Source: Treponema sp.
GTDB lineage: Bacteria > Spirochaetota > Spirochaetia > Treponematales > Breznakiellaceae
NCBI GenBank assembly: GCA_031270205.1
Contig: JAISYA010000146.1
Span: forward strand, 1 to 15,432
DNA length: 15,432 nucleotides
Reading direction: 5' to 3'
Shown: positions 6,905 to 14,309 of the stretch, one piece after another
How positions within the stretch are numbered: position 1 is the stretch's first letter
How the letters are laid out: the number at the start of each line of letters is the position of its first letter
The notes under the pieces: model-generated
Database searches by the model: none
What the model was told of the DNA's origin: nothing
Seen by the model: the letters and a program-made list of their open reading frames with translations, nothing else
Program-made: the position numbers and the translations under genes

Positions 6905-7405
6905 ATGAGTTGTAATAAAATACTGGATGAAATATATGAATACTCAGGCGGCGAGCCTATGCCCCTGCTGTTGCAGCTGCGCGTGGGGCTGCACCTCCTG
7001 GTCTGCCCCAGCTGCGCCCAGGAAGTTGAACGCTTCGAAGTGGCCAGGGATATTTTGTATAACGATTTTATGCCCCTTTCGCCGGGCTTTGAAGATTCCG
7101 TGATGGCCCAAATTGCCGCCGGGGAAGAGGATGCGCTCGCCGCCTTTGACGCGGAAGAAACGCCGCTTAACGCATTCGCGATTCCCGGCGGCCTCTCCAC
7201 CAGGGGCTGGGTAATCGCGGGCCTCATCACGCTGGTCTCGCTGGTTACGGCGTTCTTCGGCCTGGACTTCGAGCGGGTCGCCCGTGAGGCGGGCATGTCT
7301 TTCCTGCTTCCGGTGGGTATCACCATTGGTATTGTGCTGACCGCTTACGGCGCGCTCTTTATCGGCAGCCACCTCAAGGAATTCAGCGAGCGCTTTGGCC
7401 TATAG
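6905..7405 (+). CDS. Membrane-bound anti-sigma factor with zinc-finger-type (HxxxCxxC) domain
   Basis: The 166-residue protein has, at about residues 30-39, the motif HLLVCPSC (H-x3-C-x2-C) that defines zinc-binding anti-sigma domains. The helical N-terminal part would clamp the sigma factor. Two TM helices follow at about 99-117 and 131-155, separated by FGLDFERVAREAGMS, and the C-terminus is short. A very G-rich ribosome-binding site (AAAAGGGGGG, 6891-6900) ends 4 nt before the ATG. Position and motif together make this the cognate regulator of the sigma factor. The extracytoplasmic part is minimal, so sensing may depend on the TM segments or on the small membrane protein encoded upstream. 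Confidence 0.9.
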   Translation: MSCNKILDEIYEYSGGEPMPLLLQLRVGLHLLVCPSCAQEVERFEVARDILYNDFMPLSPGFEDSVMAQIAAGEEDALAAFDAEETPLNAFAIPGGLSTRGWVIAGLITLVSLVTAFFGLDFERVAREAGMSFLLPVGITIGIVLTAYGALFIGSHLKEFSERFGL

Positions 7406-7413
7406 CGGTATGT

Positions 7414-7430
7414 GGCAGGACCCGCCTGCC
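7414..7430. terminator. Candidate bidirectional terminator between convergent genes
   Basis: A GGCAGG/CCTGCC hairpin with a 5-nt loop lies in the 31-nt gap between the anti-sigma stop and the FlgN-like stop. On the plus strand it is followed by GGTTCTTT, a weak T-tract. The position is right, but the stem is short and the tract poor. Confidence 0.4.
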
Positions 7431-7436
7431 GGTTCT

Positions 7437-7946
7437 TTAGCCTTTGATATCTATGAGCGAAGCCGTGCTGCCGTTGGAAAAAACGGAGCGCCGGGCGTTT
7501 GCGGCGTAGGGGTTGTTGCGCAGGATGTTTATCTCGGAGCGGAGCGCTGCCATACGCCTTGAGAGGAGTTCTCTGTTTCGGGAGGAGCGGATTACCGCAT
7601 CGTTTTTCAGGTCTTCCAGGGCGGCTTTGAGACCGGGCACGTCGTCGGCGCTTTCGGCGGGGGGCGCGCCGGATATGCCTGAGACAAGCGTCCGGTACAT
7701 TTCTTCCAGGGGATCGGTTACTTTCTGAATGGAAAAAATATCCGCCACGATCTGCTCTTCCAGTTCAACATGGTTGAGCATATCGTCGACGCTGCCTGAT
7801 TCAATGAGTTCCCGCTGCTTGTCCAGTACTTCGAGATAGCGGCGGAAGCGGTCCCGCTGTTCCTGCAGCAGGGTTCTGAAACGCCTCAAAATCGCCACCC
7901 GCTGGGCAAGCTCCCCGGCGCCTGTGTCCACGGTTACAGCCGCCAT
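7437..7946 (-). CDS. FlgN-like flagellar export chaperone / FliS partner (predicted)
   Basis: The 169-residue product is almost entirely helical and charged. The long coiled-coil region about 13-80 includes RFRTLLQEQRDRFRRYLEVL and VELEEQIVADIFSIQKVTDP. A further helix is near 105-140 and the Asn/Ser-rich tail ends in STASLIDIKG. It starts 3 nt after the fliS stop, so the two form one transcription unit. FlgN chaperones hook-junction proteins FlgK and FlgL before export; its sequence is poorly conserved, but the helical architecture, size and position right after fliS fit. An alternative is a treponeme-specific flagellar helper of unknown function. Expression should follow the sigma-28 promoter upstream of fliS. 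Confidence 0.6.
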   Translation of the reverse strand: MAAVTVDTGAGELAQRVAILRRFRTLLQEQRDRFRRYLEVLDKQRELIESGSVDDMLNHVELEEQIVADIFSIQKVTDPLEEMYRTLVSGISGAPPAESADDVPGLKAALEDLKNDAVIRSSRNRELLSRRMAALRSEINILRNNPYAANARRSVFSNGSTASLIDIKG

Positions 7947-7949
7947 TCC

Positions 7950-8393
7950 CTAACCTGCAATATTTACCCCCACAACTTCGCGGTTGGCGGGCTCGGCGCT
8001 TCGGAGGGCTATTTCCTGCCAGGCGGAGCGCAGATCATCGATCATGTTTCGCACCGTGCCGATCCGCTCCATATCCTGTTTGATATTCGCCTCCAGCAGT
8101 TCGCGGTTGAACCATGTGTACAGGGCAAACAGGTTCCGGGCAATCTCCCCGCCCTGCTCAAAATCAAGCGAAACCATCAGCTCGGTAACAATCTCTCCGG
8201 TTTTCATAACCGCCTTGCCGATTTGTTCTATCCTGCCGGGGTCTTTTTTCCCCGCGCTGTTCTGGGCCAGCAGCTTCAGCGCCCGGTCAAGCTGTTTTAC
8301 CGCCTCGTCGTAGAGCATGATGATAAGCTGACTCTGCCCGGCCGTTTTTACCCTGGTCTCTTTATAAGTGGATAGCGCGTTTTTATATGCCAA
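7950..8393 (-). CDS. fliS: Flagellin export chaperone FliS
   Basis: The 147-residue length is typical, and the family pattern is clear. It begins with NALSTYKETRVKTA, followed by SQLIIMLYDEAVKQLDRAL (the helix with the LI-x-MLYDGA-like motif), then ELMVSLDFEQGGEIARNLFA and LYTWFNRELLEANIKQD. FliS binds the C-terminus of flagellin to prevent premature polymerisation and guide export. The start is a TTG at 8393, strongly supported by a GGAGG ribosome-binding site (8400-8404) 6 nt upstream; no in-frame ATG fits better. It is the first gene of a two-gene unit with the FlgN-like gene, behind a near-consensus sigma-28 promoter. Confidence 0.95.
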   Translation of the reverse strand: MAYKNALSTYKETRVKTAGQSQLIIMLYDEAVKQLDRALKLLAQNSAGKKDPGRIEQIGKAVMKTGEIVTELMVSLDFEQGGEIARNLFALYTWFNRELLEANIKQDMERIGTVRNMIDDLRSAWQEIALRSAEPANREVVGVNIAG

Positions 8394-8433
8394 AATGGTC
8401 CTCCGTCCCGCTCGTGAAAGGTACTTCCCTTTT

Positions 8434-8460
8434 TTATCGGCAGAAAAAAACGGTACTTGA
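8434..8460 (-). promoter_or_regulatory. Sigma-28 (FliA-type) promoter of fliS
   Basis: On the minus strand, GCCGATAA (8434-8441) is an exact match to the flagellar sigma-28 -10 consensus. Exactly 15 nt upstream is TCAA (8457-8460), three of four matches to the TAAA -35 core. The distance to the TTG start (about 40 nt) leaves room for a leader with the GGAGG site. This places fliS and its partner in the late flagellar regulon. Confidence 0.85.
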
Positions 8461-8503
8461 GGGAATTCTGGCAGTTTGCCGCGCTTCGCGTATTATAATC
8501 CCC

Positions 8504-8528
8504 AAAAATCGCCAGGAGGCGATTTTTT
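8504..8528 (-). terminator. Rho-independent terminator after the HDOD gene
   Basis: A perfect 10-bp stem (AAAAATCGCC with GGCGATTTTT) around a 4-nt loop is flanked by A and T runs on both sides. It overlaps the TAA of the HDOD gene (8527-8529) and works in either orientation by sequence. It separates the HDOD transcript from the fliS promoter. Confidence 0.85.
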
Positions 8529-9402
8529 ACCCTATCGTCAAAAATACCTTGGCTTTTTCGATTTCTTCGTTTACCGTTTTCTCAATTGCCTCAAGCACAT
8601 TGTCCCCGACTCCCAGGCTTTGCCATACCCACCCATCCGGTTTTATGGGGTAACGGTCACCGGAAAAACCGACTTCCCGCTCCGAGGCAAAATGGTTGGC
8701 AACGGCGACGCAGTTGAGGATGTCACTGTGACTGCCCGGATACGCGGCAAGATTATGGTGAAACACAATGGTTTCGCCGACCGGGCCGGGAAGCTGCCAC
8801 GCATTGACTATGATCGCGCCGACGTCACAGTGGTTGATGCCCAGGGTTTTGCTTTCGGCCTGATACAGGGAAAGCCGCTCGCGGTCGGCGTCGGTAACGG
8901 CAGCCATGTAGTCCCTGGACAGTACCGCGTTAAGGGGGATTTTTCCGATGTCGTGGAGCAGGCCGGCGGTAAAATATTCTTCCAGCCGTTTGGGATCAAC
9001 GCCCCGCTGTTTGGCGAACAGTTTTGTGGCCGTTCCTACACAGAGGGAGTGCCGCCAGAAGCCTTCCATATCAAGCCCCTGGTAACGCTTGTCTTTCGGC
9101 AGGATTCCCATAATGGCGGAAGACAGGGCAAGGTTTTTTATCGTGTTGATGCCCAGCATAATGATCGCCCGGACGAGATTCGTTACCCGCTGATTAAGGC
9201 CGTAATAGGCGGAATTCAGCAGTTTCAGCACCCGTCCGACCAGGACCGGGTCCAGGGAAATAACATAGTTGAGGTCCGCCGGGCTGGTCTGGGGATTGTT
9301 GCAGAGATTCAGCACCTTGCTGACCGATGTGGGAAGGCTGGGCATATCTTTGATGTACTCAGCGATTTTTTCGGTTAACGCTTCCTTCGTTACGGGTCTC
9401 AC
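8527..9402 (-). CDS. HDOD-domain signalling protein
   Basis: The 291-residue protein is a single HDOD domain: an N-terminal helical part (MPSLPTSVSKVLNLCNNPQT, DLNYVISLDPVLVGRVLKLL, NSAYYG) and an HD-like core. It retains candidate metal residues His118 (FWRHS), His150-Asp151 (GLLHDIGKIP), His191 and His215-216. Most HDOD proteins are non-enzymatic signalling modules linked to chemotaxis, motility or cyclic-di-GMP networks. Because the HD pair and downstream histidines are kept here, phosphodiesterase-type activity cannot be excluded. The GTG start overlaps the stop of the upstream LamG-type gene (9399-9402), indicating translational coupling. A strong terminator follows. The likely sigma-28 promoter ahead of the operon fits a motility-related role. 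Confidence 0.9.
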   Translation of the reverse strand: MRPVTKEALTEKIAEYIKDMPSLPTSVSKVLNLCNNPQTSPADLNYVISLDPVLVGRVLKLLNSAYYGLNQRVTNLVRAIIMLGINTIKNLALSSAIMGILPKDKRYQGLDMEGFWRHSLCVGTATKLFAKQRGVDPKRLEEYFTAGLLHDIGKIPLNAVLSRDYMAAVTDADRERLSLYQAESKTLGINHCDVGAIIVNAWQLPGPVGETIVFHHNLAAYPGSHSDILNCVAVANHFASEREVGFSGDRYPIKPDGWVWQSLGVGDNVLEAIEKTVNEEIEKAKVFLTIG

Positions 9403-11084
9403 TCAACTATCCTCAACGACCGGGCTTCAAGTCCTTTCAACGGACGGGCCGATACTTCCCGGGAAAATTCTCCGGCGTGGAAAGAGGCGCCGCCGGTATT
9501 CCGCCGGTCATAGGCTGCCAATCTAAAATAGTATAAGGTTCCGTTTACAAGTCCGTCAATAAGGATAGTGTTCTGTTTTCCCGCGTCAACAGGAGAAGCG
9601 CCCTGTACGGCCTCAGCGCCGAAATAGTCGTCCCTGGCCGCGCCGTAATAAACCAGATACCCCGCGGTGTCCGTATCGGGACTGTTTTTCCAGCTGAGCC
9701 GCACCCCTCCGTCCACCGCCGCCGCAACGAGCGAGGCCGGCGGCAGGGGCGGCTCGTCGGGCAGATACGTTATGCGCAAGGTTTCCAGAAAGGGGCTGGT
9801 CTCGTTGTCGGCGGAAGGATAAAAGTCCGCCGCGATTTGTACATAACGACCCCGGATTCCGGTCAATTCTTCGCCGGGGGTAAAGTTCCGCCATTCGGCC
9901 CCGTCCCGCTTATAGGGATTTTCCATCGTGCGGATAAAGAACTGCATCTCCGAATCGTCGGCAAAGCGGAAGCGCCCGTTTTCCCGAAATTCGCTGTTGA
10001 TCTTCGCCCCGTTTATTGCGGTTCTGCCCCCCGCGGCTTCAACCTTGAGCACGCCGCTGTTTCCTTCCCCCAGATCAATGGCGCGGGTTTCCACACGCCC
10101 GCCCCGGAGCGGGTATTTCTGTACGGCGGGATTGGCGATCCACGCGCTGTGGATTTTGAATTCGTCCATGATCCCCATGAATCTGCCCAGGGTAAAACTG
10201 CCGTCGTTCCCGGCGATGGGGGTATATACTTCGCCGCCTTCGCGCCCGGTGGAGCTGGCGTATTCAATGGCCTCGGTTTTACCGTTCACCAGGTACTCAA
10301 GCATTCCGGTAACGGAATCAAAGCGGATAAGGTGATGACTCCAGCTTTTGGGAACCACCGGGGAAGTTCCGGCGACGGTTATATCAAGATGATCGGCGCC
10401 GTCCGGGGAGGCAAAAAAATCCGCGAATGACCACAGGAGCCGGTTTTTTACCGCTACGCACTGAATCCGCTGAAAGACATGGCGGGTTTGGCCCGCGCCG
10501 CCCGCGGGGTTTTGGGCCGCCGGAACCTGCCGGGAGGAAATCCACGAGAGGACCCGCTCGCCGTTTTCCATGTTGAGCGGGTACAGCCAGAATTCCAGAG
10601 TGAAATCCCGCATACGGCTGCCCGGCGCGAACAGCGCATGGCTCCGCGGCTCGACAACAAGAGGGCCGTCCGTACCGCCCGCCGCCAATATGCCGGAGAA
10701 AAGCGCCGCGCCGCTTCCCGCGCGGGCAAAGCGCCGGTCTACCGCTTCCAGGGCCGGCGACACGGTAAGGCGGTAGCGTCCCGCGCTGTCCCTGAAAGCA
10801 GCCGGCGTTTTTTCGTCAAAGGAAAGGGATAAATCCAGCGTGGAATCGGTAAAACTCGCAGGGCTAAGCGGAGGACCGCCGGCAGCGGAATTGGCCGCGG
10901 CGGATGACAAAACCAGTACCGGATAGCGGCGCACCGAATTTACCGCGGTGATACCGGCCCGGTATTCTGCCCAATCCCACGAGGCGTCTCCTCCCAGGGT
11001 GATGGTTTTTTCCCCGATACCGTACACACTACCTGAAAGTAACAATAAGAGGTATACTAAAGTGAAAATCGATTCCTTTTTCAT
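9399..11084 (-). CDS. Exported LamG-like / fibronectin type III protein
   Basis: The 561-residue product starts with a signal peptide (MKKESIFTLVYLLLLLSGSV, cleavage likely after VYG, about residue 22) and has no lipobox Cys. A LamG/concanavalin-like jelly-roll region covers about 90-320 (TLDLSLSFDEKTPAAFRDSA; RDFTLEFWLYPLNMENGERV; SWSHHLIRFDSVTGMLEYLV; IMDEFKIHSAWI). A beta-rich segment follows at 330-445, then one FN3 domain at about 452-545 (PPLPPASLVAAAVDGGVRLS; YLVYYGAARDDYFG; TLYYFRLAAYDRRNTGG). Such domains usually bind glycans or proteins in the periplasm or at the surface. An AAAGGG ribosome-binding site lies just ahead of the ATG. The gene is coupled to the HDOD gene, an unusual pairing of an exported binding protein with a cytoplasmic signalling protein. 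Confidence 0.8.
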   Translation of the reverse strand: MKKESIFTLVYLLLLLSGSVYGIGEKTITLGGDASWDWAEYRAGITAVNSVRRYPVLVLSSAAANSAAGGPPLSPASFTDSTLDLSLSFDEKTPAAFRDSAGRYRLTVSPALEAVDRRFARAGSGAALFSGILAAGGTDGPLVVEPRSHALFAPGSRMRDFTLEFWLYPLNMENGERVLSWISSRQVPAAQNPAGGAGQTRHVFQRIQCVAVKNRLLWSFADFFASPDGADHLDITVAGTSPVVPKSWSHHLIRFDSVTGMLEYLVNGKTEAIEYASSTGREGGEVYTPIAGNDGSFTLGRFMGIMDEFKIHSAWIANPAVQKYPLRGGRVETRAIDLGEGNSGVLKVEAAGGRTAINGAKINSEFRENGRFRFADDSEMQFFIRTMENPYKRDGAEWRNFTPGEELTGIRGRYVQIAADFYPSADNETSPFLETLRITYLPDEPPLPPASLVAAAVDGGVRLSWKNSPDTDTAGYLVYYGAARDDYFGAEAVQGASPVDAGKQNTILIDGLVNGTLYYFRLAAYDRRNTGGASFHAGEFSREVSARPLKGLEARSLRIVE

Positions 11085-11098
11085 GGGATCCCTTTATC

Positions 11099-11125
11099 TT
11101 ATCGGCATAAATTGAACGGGTATGA
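11099..11125 (-). promoter_or_regulatory. Sigma-28-like promoter of the LamG-HDOD operon
   Basis: A second exact GCCGATAA (11099-11106, minus strand) sits 14 nt before the ATG at 11084. At the 15-nt spacing the -35 position reads TCAT (11122-11125), two of four matches to TAAA, and overlaps the uvrC start codon on the other strand. The exact octamer and its position make a flagellar-type promoter likely, but the weak -35 box and very short leader lower certainty. Confidence 0.55.
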
Positions 11126-13128
11126 ATCAGCAGGGCGTTTCAGAATCATATAAAGATCCCAAGGCGGCGGCGCAGGAGGCCCCCAGAGAGCCGGGGGTCT
11201 ATATTATGCGGGACGGGGACGGGCGGATCATCTATGTCGGCAAAGCCAAATCGCTGAAAGACCGGCTCCGCTCCTATTTTTCCGGGGTAAAGGACATAAA
11301 AACCGCCACCCTGATACAGCATATCCGCTTCATCGAAACCATCATCGTCGCCAACGAATACGAGGCCCTGCTGCTGGAAAACACTCTAATCAAACAGCAT
11401 TCGCCCAAGTACAACATCGACCTGAAAGACGGCAAAACCTACCCGGTGATCCGCATTACCGCCGAGAACTTTCCCCGTGTTTTCCGCACCAGGCGCATTG
11501 TCGAAGACAAAAGCCGCTATTACGGCCCTTTCGCCAATGTACAGGGAGTGGACACCCTTCTGAAACTGGTGGAAAAACTCTTTCCCCTGCGGAAATGCAA
11601 AACCATGAGAGAAAAAAGCGTCGGGCCCTGCATGTACTACCATATCGGCCGCTGCATGGCTCCCTGCAGCGGAAAGGTCAGCGCCGATGATTACCGCCGC
11701 CATGTGGAGCGCGTGCAGAAGCTCCTCTCCGGCGAAACCGAGTCTCTGCTCATCGACCTGACCGCCCAGATGCACGAAGCCGCGAAAGCCCTGCAATTCG
11801 AGTGGGCCGCCCGGCTGCGGAACACGATCAAGGCCGTTGAAGACATTGCCGGAAGCGACAGTTCCGTGGTGGACTTTGATCCCGAAAGCCGGGACTACAT
11901 CGCCTGGGCAGCCGAGGGCATATTCGCCACCTATACGGTTTTTTCCATGCGCGGCGGCAAGATGACCGGCCGGGAACTGTTCCGCACCTGTTCCGCCGCC
12001 GAGGAAAGAGATTCGCTGGAACTATTCATCACATCGTACTACGAGCCGGGCCGTCCGCCGCCGGCGAAAATATATTTGCAGTTTGAAGCGCAGCGGGCAA
12101 AAAAAGAAAGCGGGGAAAAGCCTGATCCGCAGACGGATGCCCTCGTTTTCCGCTCCTCATTGAGCGGCTGGTTCAGGGGGCAATTCGGCTGTGAGCCGGA
12201 ACTGGTCATCACGCACATGGCCGCGCCCCTGGTAAAACACCACACCGCTATCCTGGCAATGGCCCGCCAGAATGCCCTTGAAGATCTGCGCAGGCGGCTC
12301 AAGGAGCGGGGGACGGGTCCGGCCCTGGACGAACTGGCGCGGCTGCTGAATCTGCGGAGCAGGCCGGAACGGATTGAGGGCTTTGACATTGCCCAGCTTG
12401 ACGGCAAACATCCGGTAGCCTCGCTCATTTCTTTCAGGAACGGAATTCCCGACCGGAAGAACTACCGTTACTTCAAACTCCGCAGCGTGGTAGGAGTGGT
12501 GGATGATTTTGCCGCCATGCGGGAAGTGGTACGCCGCCGTTATTCACGGCTGATTCGGGAAGGCAAGGAGCTGCCCGACCTGATCCTTATTGACGGCGGC
12601 ATCGGCCAGGTGAACGCCGCCAAAGGGGTGATGGACGAGCTGGGCATGGACAGCGACGTGGTGGGCCTCGCCAAGCGTGAAGAGGAACTCTGGCTGCCCC
12701 AGGCAAAGGAGCCGCTGGTCCTTCCCCGCTCATCGGAGGCGCTCAAGGTTCTGCAGTTTGTGCGGGACGAAACCCACCGCTTTGCCACCGGTTTCAACCA
12801 GCGCCTGCGCTCCGGCGACCTGTTTTTCCCGGCGCTGGAATCGGTGGAAGGCATCGGCCCCAAACGGGCCGCCACGATCATGAAGGCCTACGGGAGTATC
12901 GCCGCCATTGCCGCCGCGGACCCGGCGGAGATCGCCGTCCGCTGCCGGATCAGCGCGGACACCGCCGGAACGGTACGGGCCGCCGCAAAACTCGCCCTGG
13001 AAGATCGTGCAGCGGAACAGCGGCGGCTCAACGCGGACCGCGGACGGCGCGGCGCGCACTCAAAAGCCGGCGAACTTGCCGCCGAAGCGGCTGCTGAGGA
13101 AGCGCCTGAGTATTCGGCGCTTGAATAG
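11122..13128 (+). CDS. uvrC: UvrABC excinuclease subunit C
   Basis: UvrC makes the two incisions flanking a DNA lesion in nucleotide excision repair after UvrA/UvrB loading. The 668-residue product has all expected parts. The GIY-YIG nuclease is at about 20-100 (G25-V-Y, Y38-V-G40), making the 3' cut. Four Cys (159, 170, 178, 182) match the conserved UvrC Cys cluster. The UVR/UvrB-binding helix lies near 205-240, and the RNase H-like nuclease near 410-555 has candidate catalytic D422 (GFDIAQLDG), D491 (LILIDGG) and H552 (DETHRFA), making the 5' cut. Tandem helix-hairpin-helix motifs are at about 570-625 (VEGIGPKRAATIMKAYGS). The tail after 630 is Ala/Arg/Glu-rich and lies beyond the conserved core. 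It is divergent from the LamG operon with a 37-nt gap; no strong ribosome-binding site precedes the ATG. It ends 14 nt from the convergent transposase stop. Confidence 0.98.
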   Translation: MNQQGVSESYKDPKAAAQEAPREPGVYIMRDGDGRIIYVGKAKSLKDRLRSYFSGVKDIKTATLIQHIRFIETIIVANEYEALLLENTLIKQHSPKYNIDLKDGKTYPVIRITAENFPRVFRTRRIVEDKSRYYGPFANVQGVDTLLKLVEKLFPLRKCKTMREKSVGPCMYYHIGRCMAPCSGKVSADDYRRHVERVQKLLSGETESLLIDLTAQMHEAAKALQFEWAARLRNTIKAVEDIAGSDSSVVDFDPESRDYIAWAAEGIFATYTVFSMRGGKMTGRELFRTCSAAEERDSLELFITSYYEPGRPPPAKIYLQFEAQRAKKESGEKPDPQTDALVFRSSLSGWFRGQFGCEPELVITHMAAPLVKHHTAILAMARQNALEDLRRRLKERGTGPALDELARLLNLRSRPERIEGFDIAQLDGKHPVASLISFRNGIPDRKNYRYFKLRSVVGVVDDFAAMREVVRRRYSRLIREGKELPDLILIDGGIGQVNAAKGVMDELGMDSDVVGLAKREEELWLPQAKEPLVLPRSSEALKVLQFVRDETHRFATGFNQRLRSGDLFFPALESVEGIGPKRAATIMKAYGSIAAIAAADPAEIAVRCRISADTAGTVRAAAKLALEDRAAEQRRLNADRGRRGAHSKAGELAAEAAAEEAPEYSALE

Positions 13129-13142
13129 CGTCAGGCCGTAGA

Positions 13143-14162
13143 TCAGGATTGTATGCTCCCCATGATTTCAGCGGCTGATTTTGTCCACGTAAACGGCCCG
13201 CTGTCCCTGTTCCAGTGCGTAATATACTCCCGCATCGCCGCTGCCAACTCTTGACTGCCCCGGCTCTCCGGCCGTATCCGTTTGTTTGTTATTTCCCCAA
13301 GCCGCCGCTCTACCGTATGCAGCCATGACGAATGGGCCGGCAGGCAATGCGTCTTGAATCTTCCCGGCGCGCCCGCAAAATACGCCTGCGCCTCTTTCGT
13401 CCTGTGCGTCGAGTAATTATCCGCTATGATATGCAGCGCCTTCCCCGCCCCGCATTTTTGGTCAACGGTTTTAAGAAATTCAATATAATCCTCCGCGTTA
13501 TGGCGTTCCCTGCATGCGCCGGCCGCTTCCCCGGTTAACACATTAAGCGCCGCAAACAGGGCCGCCGTCCCGCGCCGCTCATAATCAGCGGCCTGTCGTG
13601 CGGGTATGTGCTCCCCCGGCGCCGGTATCCGGGATTTCCCGTCCGCACAGAGCACTATGACGTTGTCCGGCGCCCGCATATACAGGCCAACCACATCTGC
13701 CGGTTTTTCTTCAAACGATTCATTGCTGAACCGGAAAGGCTCCGCCGGATGCGACTGTATTCCCCGCTCCCGCAGGATATTGTGTACCGCGCTTTTGCTT
13801 ACCCCAACCCGTTTGGCAAGGCTCCGCACGCTCCAGCGGGCGGCGTCCGGCCGCTCGCCGCGGACGATGGCGCACAGCGTATTCTTCGTTTCCACGCTGA
13901 CCGGCGTTTTGCCGGGCTTGCGGGTTTTATCTTCCAGCAGGGATTCCAGTCCGCCCGCGTTAAACCGTTTTACATACCGGATAACCGACGAAAGGCTGAC
14001 GGACAGAGAAGCGGATATGCTTTCCAGGGTTGTACCGGCCGCCCGGTGGAGTATCACCCGCAGGCGTATGGCACACTTTGAGGTGAGTTTGCCCGAATCC
14101 ACCAGCACTTTCAGGACGGCCAATTCTTCAGCGGTAATAATCGGACGGGTTTCCGCTTTCAC
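13143..14162 (-). CDS. IS630-family transposase
   Basis: The frame is open to 14318, but its first 52 codons are the 3' end of the group II intron plus spacer, so the GTG at 14162 is preferred, giving 339 residues, the usual IS630 size. An N-terminal paired helix-turn-helix region has CAIRLRVILHRAAGTTLESI, then SLSSVIRYVKRFN and a second module around WSVRSLAKRVGVSKSAVHNI. The DDE catalytic domain has Asp174 (VIVLCADGKSR), Asp248 (LHIIADNYSTHRT) and Glu285 (SSWLHTVERRLGEIT), numbered from the GTG. These enzymes cut and insert at TA dinucleotides. The gene has no frameshift and its catalytic triad is intact, so it may be active. I could not identify convincing terminal inverted repeats, so element ends are not called. 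A promoter with 17-nt spacing lies at 14170-14198. Confidence 0.9.
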   Translation of the reverse strand: MKAETRPIITAEELAVLKVLVDSGKLTSKCAIRLRVILHRAAGTTLESISASLSVSLSSVIRYVKRFNAGGLESLLEDKTRKPGKTPVSVETKNTLCAIVRGERPDAARWSVRSLAKRVGVSKSAVHNILRERGIQSHPAEPFRFSNESFEEKPADVVGLYMRAPDNVIVLCADGKSRIPAPGEHIPARQAADYERRGTAALFAALNVLTGEAAGACRERHNAEDYIEFLKTVDQKCGAGKALHIIADNYSTHRTKEAQAYFAGAPGRFKTHCLPAHSSWLHTVERRLGEITNKRIRPESRGSQELAAAMREYITHWNRDSGPFTWTKSAAEIMGSIQS

Positions 14163-14169
14163 GCATAAC

Positions 14170-14198
14170 AATATAACACAGGTATACCGCCGTATCAA
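14170..14198 (-). promoter_or_regulatory. Promoter of the IS630 transposase
   Basis: On the minus strand, TTGATA (14193-14198) and TATATT (14170-14175) are separated by exactly 17 nt, a good housekeeping-type promoter. The last -10 base is only 7 nt from the GTG at 14162 and no Shine-Dalgarno sequence is present, so transcription would start at about the start codon. Confidence 0.65.
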
Positions 14199-14232
14199 TG
14201 AACAACGGGAAGAGAGCAAAGAGCGGCTCTTT

Positions 14233-14309
14233 GTCGGCTGGGTCAGGGCGGATTGCTCCGCCCCTTCCCGCCTAAGAACCGTACGTGAGAGTTTCCCCTC
14301 ATACGGCTC
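14233..14309 (-). ncRNA. Group II intron domains V and VI (catalytic core and branch point)
   Basis: Domain V is 34 nt: GAGCCGUA pairs with UACGGUUC, then, above a bulge, GAGGG pairs with CUCUC, capped by GAAA. From memory it closely resembles the yeast ai5-gamma domain V. After a UUA linker, domain VI folds as GGC-GGG…CCC-A-GCC with an inner GGGCGGA-GCAA-UCCGCCC stem. The single unpaired A between the two outer helices is the predicted lariat branch point. Confidence 0.93.

Noticed and set aside
13129..14199. Terminal inverted repeats of the IS630 element (GGCCGTAGATC… near 13136 and GGCGGTATACC… near 14188)
   Set aside because: Only about 14 of 22 positions match and the left end lacks a flanking TA; too weak to call element ends.
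2102..14213. Shared 15-mer TGAACAACGGGAAGA (minus strand at 2102-2116, plus strand at 14199-14213)
   Set aside because: One match of this length is not far above chance for a 15-kb window on both strands; it could be a dispersed repeat but the window alone cannot show it.
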